Source of the DNA: Mesaphorura yosii
Lineage: Eukaryota > Arthropoda > Collembola > Poduromorpha > Tullbergiidae
Direction of reading: 5' to 3'
Assembly (NCBI GenBank): GCA_009869945.1
Contig: WIXG01000236.1
Span: forward strand, 1-64,000
Length of the DNA: 64,000 nucleotides
The position numbers and the translations under genes are program-made. The notes beneath the pieces were generated by a model that saw nothing but the letters and a program-made list of their open reading frames with translations, was not told where the DNA came from and did not search any database. Every line of letters starts with the position of its first letter. Position 1 is the stretch's first letter. Of this stretch, positions 11,401 to 24,603 are shown one piece after another.

Positions 11401-14400
11401 TGTGAATACACAATCTTCCCACTTAGGTTAAGAGATGACAAACGCTACGGGCGATTCGATTCACTCGAATCTTGAGAAACTTCGCAAATTCACAAGTTTC
11501 GTCCACATAAATACTTGAATTCAAATGTAAGATGTCGGATGCAAAAAGAACTTTAACTTTCGCTGCCTTTTCCTGTTTGCAGAGCTTGCCCGGCTCACTA
11601 GCCGCCAGTGCTGCCAGTCTACGACGCGGCTGATGGCTCACGGCAGGAGACGTGAGAAGCAGACAAGCCAGGATGCTGCTCTGCGAAGACCGGACGTCGG
11701 GGCACTCAACGGACACGCAGGACCAGCACAACTTCGTTTACAACCCACACAAGCCGCGCCTGGGCCACGTCAGACCAGGCACGAAAATAGAAGTAAAAAG
11801 TAAAGTTCCAACTGCCCTGAATAATAAATTACGCTCAAGACTTTATTCGGTAATAATTTACAAGCCAACAGAGAATCGCATCAGCATCAGTATGAGCATC
11901 ATCATCAGCGGAGGCCCACAAACATTAAAATTATTGCTCAATCGTGCACAACGGCCGAGCTCTCATTCATTCGAGCAACTAATGGTCTTTTTCAGCTTGG
12001 AAATCAATGCATAAGACATGGACTTGGTCTCGACAACTCAATTCAAGTGCGCCAATAATTTATTAGCGCTTGGAGAACAATATATACAACCACGTACAAC
12101 TGTACGACCGTACGATGCTCGCCTGGTTTTGTTGGTCTGCTGTTTTGTGTGTTGTGGTTGGCTTGAGATTTGGCGAATAGCGAATTACAAAAGTACACGA
12201 GTCATTAACAAAGAAATATTGCAAATTGTGCCTTGCAGTGCGTCTCGAGTATTAATGCAGATTATGGCGATAACCTTGAATCTCAGCCGTGTAATGAATT
12301 GACACATCATTAAAATTGCAATTTGCGATTCTACAAATGTAAACACGCAATTAACATGATATACGATTACGATTGCATTTACATGGGATTAGACTTAGGT
12401 ATTGCAGTACGACTGTGAATTGCGAATCTGCTACAAAGTTATTTATTAGCACTTGCAAATTATAAAATGAAATGATCTGCAAGCGTAATGTGATTTCAAT
12501 GTATGGGGCCGTCTGTGAATGTGCATGGATTGCATGACAAATAACAAAGCTGACATTGTCCCAAATAACTTCTTAATGAATTGAAATTTACAGCGGGCGC
12601 ACATTGTAAATCCTTTCCTTTGAGCAACTGCAAATTACAATGCAAATTCCCTTTGGGCCTTGGACGGAGTAAGAAATAAGAATGTAAAAATCAGGCCATG
12701 AATAGAAAACTGTAATATTAATCACTCTGAATTCAGCTTCTCAGTTCCAGTGAGAATTCTTTTGTTTTATGCGTCACTGACTGATCACTAGAATAGTAAA
12801 TGAACCGTGACAGCCCGTGGCCTTAGCGGAGTCGCTTCCAGAATACCAAGATCATTAGTCAAACGGGAGTATAAAATGCGGTACGCAAAAACGCAAATCC
12901 CGGTTTATTGCGGTCTTTCTCTTTCAGCCCACAGCCTCAGCCTGTGCTGTTCAGTTCCGCTTCATAGTACCGAAAATTCAATTTCAAAATTCTCTTCTCT
13001 CGAAACTTGAAATTCGCTCGTATCTAACAATAATATTTATGCACTTGACTTGGAATCTAATCTCTTTCTACTCATAACACGAGCACGTTTTCTCACCTTC
13101 TGAACCACAAGCTAAAAATTCGACAGCAGCCAGCCTGGCCTTTTTCTTCTCCCTCTTCCCATTCCTCTTGATTTGTAAATTCATATTTCATGATTTACGT
13201 CTTGTGTGCTTACGCTCGAGTATTCTAATGGGTTTAGTTTCGAATTCAGCGAGGCACGGCACGGCAGCGCATGGCAAGTAGTTGAGTAATATAAATATAT
13301 CATGTCATATGGGATTTGCGAAATAACAAACACACGTACAAGTACAATATTTTGCCGTACTCTGTTTCCATTAAACTAAGTAGGTACTTTATGTGTACGC
13401 TTGTACTGGCCGAGCTCGACCATGTTCTCCAGTTTTCCAGCGCTACGCTGGCCGTCGCTCCACTGGAACATTAAATAAAGCGAAATAGCAACGCTTTGGC
13501 CGGCCCAGCTTGAGTATATTTCCCTCTTGAGTCCTGGCATGCCCGCTTTTAAATTACAGACTGTGAATCGCAACTTGGGCGTAAGCAGAACAGTTTCAAA
13601 CTTTCGCTGTTCCAAAAACTTTACTCGACTCGGTCTGACTCAAACCTCACGACAGTCATAAAGTTGAAGTTGGCACTTTAAAATGTCTCCTTTGCCATGC
13701 GTTTCGTATTTCACATTGGCATTCGCAAGTGTATTGCAAATATTTGGCATTGAAGGGAAAACTTTTCTCAAGAATGTGCCACTCAAATAACTCGGTGTCG
13801 ACATTCATTTACATGGCACGCAGTTTTGTAGTTTTTGGCAGGTACTTAAAATAATGAAACTGAAACGACGACAAGTTGAGTGACAAAATGACAACGCACA
13901 AGCGGCAATTATCAAAGTGCTTTCAGCACAACCACAATGAAGCGACTTGCACTTTACATTAGCATAAGTTTCACGAAAATATGAGCTTCAACTAAAATGG
14001 CGATGACGGCAACGGAATGACAACCGGAAAGCCAGTTTCGCACTCAAAGAAGGACCGCCACCGCAAAATGGCAATAACAATGACTGCAGCATTCAGCACT
14101 AAACTGGTTAAAAATAAAGTGCCCATTGTTGTGCTCTGCGCTGCCATTTGCTAGTTTTGCAAGTTTTACAAAAGCCCAACTAACTACTCATTGTTTTCGA
14201 ATTATTTGCAAATAGAGGATGCAGAGCACGTTCTTCCTGGAAAATTGGTAAAACAGAGGAACCCGACAAGGCCAGGACGGCAAGACTACAGACTCCGTAA
14301 ATTCTCGTTAAATTCCCATAAAAGAAAAACAAGGAGCGGCTCAGCCGGGCTCTTTCCTATGTCATTAATTATGGGCTCGGGCTCCAAATTGAACATCATC

Positions 14401-17400
14401 ACAGTCCACAATGGCTTCATAGAGCCGGAGTCAACCCAGAACAATGTTAATTACGTTTTTGCACAAGCCCGGACAAGAGCATGAGCATACGGGCATGAAT
14501 TAGTAATGCAAGGATAAACAATGTGACTTTGTCTGCCTGGAAGACAAGAACAAGATCCTGTGACTTAAGCCCGCATTGTCTTACGTCTTTTAGTCTTTGT
14601 CGTGTCACAAAAAGAAACTTTGAGTTTAAACTTAAGCCCGACGCGACACGGCAGCACGGCACAGTGGGCAATTTCATTTTATTTTATTGCTCAATGGAAA
14701 CTGGCACAATGCACAAGCGTCCTCCTCGCTTAATGAATTGAAAATGTTAAATTGTCTCATTTCGTCTCGTCTTACTGCCTTGAAGTCCAAACCTGCGCAT
14801 CAGCATCACATTGCAGTTTGCAGAAAATGACGCAGTAACAAAAAGAATAAAAGGAGTTTAATGAAGTGAGACGATTTCGCAGAAAAGAAAGAAATCCTGA
14901 AAATGAACGTTTCCTTGCAATTCTCTGATGCGCTGAAACTGAAACTAACTGAAACGCGAAAGGACACGTCGCAAGAATACGAGTCGGCGTAATTAAAATA
15001 AATGACAGCACGGCAGCCTTTCTTGGTCTACTCGGTTCATCTTTCGTGTCGGCCATTTATCTCCGGAATGAGAGTAATTTATTTGGCGAGGCCGCTGTTC
15101 GTTGCTCATACAACATAAATTAATACCAAATTAAGTACGTGTCAGCCGTGACACAAACACGCAATCCGTCTACATTCTGGAAATTCATTTCCAGTGGCAA
15201 GGCGAGTGGCAAAGATACGAATTTAAGGCCGACCTTCTCCTGTCTTGCACAGCTTTTCATTTCTGAACGCGCTCGAGCACGGCACGGCGCACAATTTTCG
15301 TATCTTGAAAACTCAGCTCGCCAGCTTTGCCTTGCCGAACTCATAATTCATAATCGAGTTACAACCGGACAAGTCAGGAAATGATTGCACAACACAAAAA
15401 CCAACAGTTCAAATGAATGGATGAATTGCATCGGCGCTCGTGAGTCGTTTTCGTGATTGGAATTTCACAGACAGATTCATTAAGCTGTTCATTATTGGCA
15501 TTGTCTGGCCATAAACAACTTGTCAACAAAAAATGCACCATTTAATTACAATGCATTAATTCGCTCGCTGCGTGGCGCCTGTTTTTGTTTACTTTTCCGC
15601 TCTCGTGAGTACCTCAACACAACGCAACGCTGCTTAATTAATCAATGTTAAGGCATGACGATAATGACGAAGGACGCCGAGCAAGCTGGGCATAAAATAA
15701 ACTCGACCAAGCACGCTTAACATAAAAACTAGAACTTACGTAATTGTGGATTAGGTCCGGGTGATTCGTCTGAATTCCGTCGTCCAGGATTGAGACTACG
15801 ACGCCTTTCCCGGTGAAACCGCGTTTCCAGGCCTGCTGCACGTTCATGTCGAAACCGTCCTTCGAGCCGCCGACCTGCGGGCAAGACAAGACAGATGAGA
15901 ATTTAAGAATTGAGAATTCAATTAAATTTCCACATTCCACCGGGTTCATGGCGCATTGGTTCAAGTGCTAGGCACTCAAAACCACTTTTATTTCGCACTT
16001 TTGCTAATAAAATCCCAAGTTGAAGTGAAAGTCATAATCTCATAATTCAACGAGTGCGTGGAGGAGCCAGAACATTGATTGCGACTACATTGAGCACAGA
16101 AACGAGTATGTGTGCAAGGAATGTGATGTGAAGTGTGAAAATATCGCGCAATGAATTTGCATAATTCAAGCGTGGCATGGCCTGTGAGTAGCGAGTAAGC
16201 GTTGTCATCTGTGAGATCGTGTGGTTGTGGCTGTGGCTGTCGCGGCTCAGCCATGGCATGCCATAAAGTATTGCAGATAATGTGGAATGATACGCGTCAA
16301 CACTCTCAGACAGACAAGGCAATGCTTGACGATGACGAGAACGAGATTTCACAAGATTTCAAAAATTTACATTGTTACGTTTCCATTTGTGAATTGTGAT
16401 TTTTTCTCTTGGCTCTTTTGAATACTCGTCTAACGAAGGTCTAGGCCAGTACTCGGCACAGCGCAGGCTGAGAATTGCACTAGCATAGCACTTCGTTTGT
16501 CGTCTTGAGAATCTGCGTGACAATGTTCAGATTAGATCCTGTAGGAAAATTTCCTAACCTTGATTTACTCTGCACTAGGTAAATGCATTGGCATTGCAAA
16601 TCGAATCACAAATCGTTGAATGCTCGTGGTCGCGATGGCGGATGAATAATGAATCATGCATTTATCCGTGTTATTTCTTTGGAATTCATGGGAAATCTTC
16701 CATTTCTTGATTTTTATCAACTCTGCTCGTACTCGTATTTTTCACGTTAGACCATCAGACGTAATGCATAATTCAAAAGAGCGCGACTGGCGACAGAAAG
16801 ACGATTCCGATTTCCTGGCTGTATTGCTTGAAATTAAAATCAATCGACAGCGATGCGAAGTGCGGATGCCAAGTAAAAACGAAACCTCATTTGCAAATGA
16901 CGGCAGACGGCAAAACGCAAAACAGTAAAGCTTTGCCGAACCGTAAAAATTAGGTTATGATCCAAATCCAAATATTTCTGGGCTAACTCAAATGCAAAGT
17001 CATTGTTATCGGAAAATTAAAGTCCTTATGCATTGTCTTCATAGAATGCAATAAAATACGTACGCTCAATGCACACAGTTCCATGAATTGAATAACAGCA
17101 ATAGCAATGAGAGTGAGGTTAATGTCCATCGTCCATGAGTCATTAAGTTAATGACTGAGCGTCGATGTGGAAATATGAAGTTACATGGTCATGTGCATGT
17201 GATTACGAAATATTGAGTAGGTGGCCAGTAGCCAGAGTCAGACCTTGCATTTCCGTACTCTAGCTGGCTTGATGCAATGTGAATCACAGGCCATTAAATT
17301 CATGGGCATCTCATCACAATTTAATTACCAGCCACTCCACAAATAACGGAAGTTTCAATCCTGCATTGCCTGCCTGGAATTTCATTCAAAACCATTTGCG

Positions 17401-20400
17401 AAATGCAATCAACAATTGCGTGCCGTGCCATGCCATTGCCATTGCCATTCCAAATGCCAATCGAGAATCGCACATCATTAACTACGCTGCATAAATAAAA
17501 CGCTCATTACCAGATACCACTGCTCTTTGAAGAGCGGGTCAGCGAAGAATCCATTATACAGCGGCTGCTGCTGCGATGACAGGAATGACGTTGTTGGCTG
17601 GAAGATGTTTGACGAGCTCGGAGAGAGGAATGAGTTGGCCGTGGAGAAGTAGGATGGGCCCAGCGATCCGACGCCGCCTGAGCCAGACGAAGGGCCTTCG
17701 TAGTAAGGAAAATCGCGCTTCACACGCCGTTTTTCTACTTGCTGCTCAAACCATTCGACCTGCAAGGAGAAAAATCAGGTTCAGGAACAGTACTTGACGA
17801 TTAAATTACAGTCCAGACTGCAAGTAAATATTCAGCGAGCAAATTGGATTGATCTAGTTCGTGCGCTCAAATTCTGATTGATCTTTCGCTTCTTGTATGC
17901 ACCACAGCACACTTCAGCGTCGCGGCAGCAGAATTTCATCAGACTTTCCTCGTAATTGCGCTCTGGCAGCGGCAACAAGCGATCTCGCATGGGAATTCTT
18001 TGAGCAAACAAGGAAATTGAAATTGAATCTGCTTTTTATCACGACGATCTCAATCATCAATCATTTAATGAGCGACGAGTGCAACCGTCCTGCACTTAAC
18101 TTGAAGGGTAATAGAAGTCCATATTGAGATAAATTATTCAAGGTCAATCACAATATATTTGAATTGCAAGAATGGCTCGCTGTCGTTCGCACAAGAACGC
18201 GCGCTAAATATTTGCCAATCTACTCTAATAAATATGTCTTTCGCAGCATCACAGTAAAAGTAAAGTAAAAGTCACAAGGTTACTCCATGCGAACTGCTGG
18301 CCTCGAATTCCCAGGGTCCCGTACGCGTGGAGCGTAGAGTAATTTGCTGACTCATTAATTCCTTAAAATTGCCAACCCCTACTCAATTTTAATTAGCAGC
18401 TAGCCGGCAGCTCAACTTTACTTACGTCAGGGTCATCGACGAGCGCGGCGTGGTGCTCGTGGCTCATGTCCAGCGACCGCTTCTCAATTCTGGAGTGCTC
18501 AAACAGGTAAAACTTGGATAGACTCCCAATCTGCAATGCAAGAAAACAAACGCGTTCATTAATAGAAACTCATTATAATTTCTTAACGCATGCTCAGGTC
18601 AGGCTCGGAATGTCAAGGTGTCAAGAGTCGTGATAAGTCAATTTCATTCATTCGTGTAATTAAGAGATTGAACTCTCAACCTACGCTCAATTCATCCTAC
18701 TGATCCTGCTACAGCATTTGACATTAACGTGCACATAAAAATCTTGACGTGACTTACGAGAAAAGGATTGACGTCCATTGAGCATTGTATTACGCAGTTT
18801 GCTCATACGTTTCTCCTAAAATAAGGCGTCATTAAAGTGGCCGGTGACAAAAACGGATGACCTTTCGGGGCGTTCTTAACTCAACCCCCTAACAGGCACA
18901 GAAATGGAGAAATGGCTATGACCCGTGCCCGTGTCTCATCTAAAAAATTCATCCGTCCCATGCCACTATTCTTATCTTTATTTAATTCCGGAGCTTCCAA
19001 ACCTCGGAGCGTGAGCACTATTCAAATATTTCAATTTCATAACTTCTTTGAAAGTATAATTTAATCTAGCGAACAATTCCAAGCAAGAAAAGATAAATAT
19101 AAGCTCTGTCTGTGCAAACAACAAAGAAACATAGTCAGGCTAGAACTAGAAAAATAGCTGGGACATATTTACACATACACGAATGGCATGGCGCGTTGCG
19201 GAAAGACGAATTCGCAATTCTCATGAGCAAAGAGCAAAGCAAGCCAAAGCCAAGGCACAAGGCAGAGGATAAAGATCAACACAAGGCAGTTGATCCGCGA
19301 TGGTCTTCCTGCCATTTCCCTGACGAGGCAATAAATGGGCGAGATGAGGACAAGGACGAGACGAGGACAACAAAGGCAATAAATGCCAAATGGTAAACGC
19401 AAACAGGAAAATGGCAATTCACAATTCGCAATTTCAATATAAAAATAGCATCAGTTGCGGTACAATACAGTATCGGTACATCCCCGCCTTTCCCAAGCCG
19501 CGATTCCGCAGTTACCAGTTTGTTATCTCTGTAAATACCGAGCACGAACACAAATAACACGCCAAGGAATCGACGAAAATTTCGACATGAGAAGACAGCT
19601 TATGAACTATTCAGTGTAGGTCGTCTTGTTGTCTATTCATCACATCTTGTGTCGGCGGAGTCGGTGTCTTATCTTGCCAATTGCCAACACTTTCGCTGAT
19701 CATTACGCGAACGCAAACTGCGAACAGTACTGCACGTAAATTGCAATACGCAAGTACTTGCTCGGCTCAGGCTGCCGAGTTGCGAATAGCGAACGACGAA
19801 TAATGGTACAACCGTGGCCTATTATTAAGAAACGACCAAGAAACGGGTGGCGATATTAAATATCACCTTTGCGGCTGTGGTTTGGTTGGGGCTTTACACT
19901 TTTCTTAGAGCTGGGCTTGCCCCAGAGTGTCAGGCTAGGCCAGAGTTTAGGTTTACGACTTTCCTCATGCAAGGCAAAGGCAAGAAGGGCGTAATGTTAT
20001 TCCAATTCACTCGTTTAAAAGCAGGTCGAGCATTCGAGCTTTTGCTTTACGAGCTGCGATCACCAAGCAAAGTGCGAAAGCGAAATGTATATTACGATCG
20101 TCATCGTCAAGTGCATAATTTAGAGCATTGTGACAGACAACGAAAGAGCGCTGTTCATATAAGCTATGGTATGATTGAACTACTAAACTAACGTAGGCTG
20201 TGAGCTTAAATAGTAAATAGAGCCGTAAATTTAATGGCGGTCAACGCACACGCCAGCGAGTCTTGAATAATGACAGGATGACAGCAACAGCAGAGCTTGA
20301 CGACGGCGACGCTCTTGCGTAATTCATAATTGCAGTATAGGCTTGGCCTGGCCGATTCGAAAATTTGTATATTCGCAATGGCAACTTCAAGAGTAGAGCA

Positions 20401-22831
20401 GAGTAAAGAGCAATTCTGCAATTCAGCTCGCACTTCCTTGTAGACAGTGCCGTCAGTGGCTTGGCTCGGCTGCGATTCAATTGACAAACGCCAAGCAAAT
20501 TGCGGTGCTTGCCTCAATGCAAACTTGCAAATGCTCAAGAGAGACTTTCGACTTTCGGTGTTCTCTTTCGCTTCGCCTCTGTTGTGTCGTGTCGTGAGGG
20601 GACGATGCGGAAAAGGTAAAGCAAGGTTTTGCGGTTACAGATACATGATATGGATTATGACAGACTTAGACATGGGCTCGGACTCGGTGGCTTATCACGC
20701 CTCGGCCGCTTTACGTTGCCTCAGCCAACTTTAATTAAAATTTCAATCTCGTTCTTTCACTTCACCCTCCAGAGCTTCAGACATATGTTGGTATGCTTGC
20801 TCGGCTTGAGTTATGAATAATTAAACTTGAAACTTGGCCGGTAAGGTGAGATTAGTCATAAAATTCCAAACTATCCAAACCTTCAAGGCTCAGCCTCGAG
20901 ATTCACAGAATTCCTTCCAGATGCTCAGCAATCAGCGCATTTTATTAACATTTTAGTCGTGGCGTTCTGAGTAGTAACTGGCACGGAAAATGTCCTCCTT
21001 CGTACACGGGTTGCTTCAGAATTACTCACGCTCATGTGATGCAAAAGCGCAATGTTGCCCAGTTCTGCTTCTGAGAAATGGAAAGTATCTAATCTGTCTC
21101 AATCCATCATTTAATCCTGAGCCAATGGGAGCGAGCGCGTCGGCTTCGGTAGTCGCTGGGCTTAGCTTGGTTCTTGGTTGTTGCTTTCTACGTAAATTTT
21201 AATCAAAAGTAATTGTCGGTTAAACCCCAAGTCTCATCTCAATAAAAGCAGGAATTCTGATGCGGAGGACGCTCATTTTGGCACGGCACGGGATTTGCCA
21301 TTCATCTCTCTGAAGATTCTGCCTCGCATCGTCTTCACCAATGCGCACTTTCGCAATATTAAACATTCAGCGCAAATTGCGAGCAGAACAATGGAGCAAT
21401 ATCTTGAGTGCAAGCGGTGAGTCGTGAGTCTATCCAAGCGTGGGCAGGGTCAAGACAAGAACACGAGGCTGGGAATGCGGAGGCAAGAATAATTTCCAAT
21501 TTCAGGCCCGTGTTTTGGAAAACATGAGAAAATGCGACATGCGGCTGCTGTAAATGGAAATTTGTGAGATTTGGAACAGCTGTCGACTCCACCAAACAAT
21601 AAACCGAGAACAAGACCGGAGAGCAGAAGCATGAATTTTAAGCAGGCAGGGCAGGAATTTAGAACACGACAGGTCTGAGACTTTCCCTTTCAATGACAGT
21701 TCGAACCAGTCAGCAAAAACTACTAAAGTGCAAATTCTGATTCATGATTAAGACTACCTCAACTATCGTAATAGCTGAACAGTGTAATGATTATGATCAT
21801 GATCATGAAGTCGAATGAGGCACCTCTTGCTTGCACCTGATTGCACAATATCCAAGCACCATAATCGCATTTGCATTTACATTCATTAGCACTTTCCCTT
21901 AATTATCTACTCTGAAGTGCAGTTTGCCGTTTATGCCAAGGCACTGAAGGCACCCACCTATTAATTCCACGATTATGCAAATGTCCATTGTACTGATGTG
22001 CATAAAATTGGTAAAACGCGTCCGCAAAGGTAACGCTTAATATTCACGAATTCAATCCGTCTTGCCGTAGCCGTAATCACAAAAGTGTTAACAATAAATT
22101 ACAATTAGTCTGACCATTGTTCTTAAATCATTGAACCTGTGAGCCAGGCAGGTTAAAAGTCATTCTTAAGTGATGGCTTTAAATCTTGCCGGTGTCGGGC
22201 CACCATCATATCATCAAAGACAAAAGGTGTCTTCAGTCGTAAAAATGCAATAACAAGTCAACAATGGCCTGACCCGATCGAAAAGACGAGAAAATAAGCA
22301 AAACAATTGACTAACCTGTCCAAGATTTCGATATCCATATTTGCGTGCAATCTCGTCAGCTTTATGATCACCAGCAGGAATATTCAGAGCGAATTGATTA
22401 GAGAACACATTTGGATTAGAATTTCTCCGACTGGAAGCGACGGTGGAGGCGGCGCCAGGGATTTGATGAATAAATAATGTACAAACTATTAACCAACAAT
22501 TGATTCCTAACACGGCTACTTGTATCACAGGCAGTGAGTACCAATTCGTTGCTGATTTCCTAACTGTTTGCTTTGGTCTTTGACCCGATTGGCCACAACC
22601 ACTGAATTTGGATTTAGAGTCTGGCGTGCACTGTGGCCACAATTGCGTGCTCATCTTGTCTGATGCAGGCACCGTCGTAGCTGCTGTCAGCAGGCAACTC
22701 TTCTCCGCTCCCGCTTCAGGCTTTGTTCTAGCTGGAGCTCCAGCTTTTAATTTGACTGGTGATAAGAATGGTACTCCAGGACTGTTTTTATTATTGTGGG
22801 TAGACCAACAATCTTCTCTTGACGAGCTCAT
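2494..22831 (-). CDS. Fur2: Furin-like proprotein convertase with furin repeats and C-terminal membrane anchor
   Basis: Calcium-dependent subtilisin/kexin serine protease that cleaves precursors after paired basic residues in the secretory pathway. Fourteen exons (minus): 22316-22831, 18426-18530, 17511-17759, 15740-15874, 8327-8591, 8132-8199, 7380-7683, 7230-7295, 6633-6704, 4718-5913, 4197-4495, 3426-3724, 3170-3337, 2494-3086; total 4335 nt, 1444 aa. Order of domains: N-terminal extension with a membrane segment (about 130-155), prodomain ([20 protein letters not shown]), RVKR autocleavage site at about 220, catalytic Asp (ILDDG, about 321), His (KHGTRCAG, about 360), oxyanion Asn (ASGNGG, about 461), Ser (GTSASAPLA, about 541), P domain, Ser/Gln-rich linker, many CxxC furin repeats, a transmembrane helix ([20 protein letters not shown]) and an acidic cytoplasmic tail. 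The triad is complete, so it should be active. The architecture matches Drosophila furin 2/PCSK5B. The start at 22831 is chosen for its AACATGAGC context; an upstream in-frame ATG at 23017 is possible. Confidence 0.93.
7296..7379 (-). other. 84-nt frame-preserving intron directly after the catalytic-Ser motif
   Basis: Intron 7 of the furin-like gene runs from donor GTATGTTGCC to acceptor TTTCCTTTCCAG. It is 84 nt (28 codons) and has no in-frame stop. Splicing restores the family sequence [18 protein letters not shown]. Retention would insert 28 residues immediately behind the active-site serine. Confidence 0.85.
8592..15739 (-). other. 7.1-kb intron of the furin-like gene
   Basis: Intron between the exons carrying the catalytic Asp and His. 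It is AT-rich with many short degenerate repeats. No open frame with known similarity was found on either strand. A GC-richer island at about 11590-11790 stands out and is discussed as a finding. Confidence 0.7.
18531..22315 (-). other. 3.8-kb first intron of the furin-like gene
   Basis: Separates the exon with the N-terminal extension and prodomain start from the second prodomain exon. No coding sequence or recognisable element was seen. First introns of this size often hold regulatory elements, but none can be pointed to here. Confidence 0.65.
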
Positions 22832-24603
22832 GTTGAGGAAGATGCACTCTGGCTTCACTGAGTCTTTGTGAGCCTTGGTGAGTGGATGATGTGGGTTTAT
22901 ATATTGGTTGATGATGGTTCTTGAAAATGATGGGAAAAAATTAAGCCTTGAATGTGTCAGTTCAGCATGATCACACGGGTCTAATGAACGAATAAAATGA
23001 ATCAGCAACCAACGCAATTTTCCTTATCAGTGACCATTCAAAGCTGAAAGATGAAAGTAGGTGAAGCGATTATTTGAATACTCACCGCGTTATCAGTAAC
23101 TAAATGTGTGTTAGCGTCCACCAAGAATTAATTGTGTCAGTTTCCGATTCCAATCCATACGTATGCTCAGAAGTTAATTACGTGCAGACATTTAATTCTT
23201 ATCCAATATGTCAAATTCGATCCAATCCATCCGTGATTCGTTGTCGCCAACTAATTAAAACCAACAGAACTAAATATTGATCCGCAAGAGAAATTAAAAT
23301 GGCTCCAATAAGCACACAAAGCAAAAGATCAACCAAATAAATGGCACTACTGCTCTCCTCTTACTTTGCCCAATAACAATGAATGAATGGGGCAGGACGA
23401 CGATAACAAAAGAGAATGTTAATTTCCTTCAACGAACCTTGTAAAATTAATAATATTGCATCTTTGCATGCATGGTGTCTGCAGCTTCTGACTGCTGCTT
23501 GTTGATTGTTGTTGGCACTTGTTACTGCGCTGCTGCAACCAAACCACCAATTTGATTCTGTTCACTTCACTTCACTGACTTGACTTGATACCCATGTTTA
23601 AGATTCGACAATCATGTTTCATGTCTTGTGCACAGATGATGATGTAATAAGTTTACTTACAATAATTCTTTCACGTTACCAACAATGGTCAGTCTGGCTT
23701 GGCTGGTCTGCGGCGGGTTTGCTAACTTGATTTGCGCAAAAGCAGGGAGTCCAAGCACAAAAAACAACTCGTTTCTTGATCAAACCAGAAGCCAGTGGTC
23801 AGTGGTCAGCATTCAGTACGGAAAATTTCAAGAACTTCAGAAGTTCAGCAAGAATTTATCACATCTTCAGATCAGCTGTTATTTGTTGTGCTCTTTCCTT
23901 CTGTTCACTGTTTCGGGCGTGAACGTGAAAATAATTGTCCACCCCAAATTCTGGAGCTGGTCACTGGTTAATAATACTGATCCACCGTTAAAGTACAAGT
24001 TGTGACAGCCCAGCGTCAGTAGATGTGGACGCTGCTGTCGCTGAACGTGATAAATCTGCACAGATTTGCGATTGAGATTTGCACGAGGCTGCGACGCGAC
24101 AGAACAGAAGGCAGCCACAGCCACAGTCAACTGTTGTGTTGTCCGTGATATCAACTTGCAGACTAAAGTGCAATGCAATGTTGAGTTTGTATTTTGGCAA
24201 ACATTTCCCTTCTACTCAACAACGTTGCGCGAAACGTACAGCCAGAATCATTCTCAGTCTTGCGCATAAGCGGCTGAATTTCCTCTTACTGCAGTGGAGT
24301 TTCAATCCAACAGCTAACACCGCGCAGCATCTGTTGAAGTGGCTCGCAAACGCGTGCGCGTGGTGCAACAAAGAATTCTTCAGTAATTTCTGATTTGTGA
24401 GCTGCTGACTCGTAATTTGCTGATCGTGATTGTGATTGTCCTGAATTGACTGCTACTGGTCAGGTAATTTATTGAATACTAAAAGGTTCTTCTACGTTAA
24501 TGTTACTTAAATCTGCTGTAAACGTAATGGACGGATGATTTTTGAGTTTGAAAAGTAAAACAGGCTTGAATGGAATGGCAAAGTCCGCAAAGTTTTGAGA
24601 CCA
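22832..24603. other. Intergenic: 5' region of the furin-like gene and 3' flank of the arrestin gene
   Basis: Holds the leader and promoter of the furin-like gene and the 3' UTR of the upstream alpha-arrestin gene, both on the minus strand. Frame remains open upstream of 22831 to 23017, but that stretch looks like a leader. No separate gene was supported. Confidence 0.55.

Noticed and set aside
16202-16352. Possible coding exon in the convertase intron, both strands open
   Set aside because: Low-complexity (GGCTGT repeats) with no splice signals or similarity.
21785-21810. ATGATCATGATCAT palindromic stretch
   Set aside because: Short simple-sequence palindrome without flanking structure; expected by chance in AT-rich sequence.
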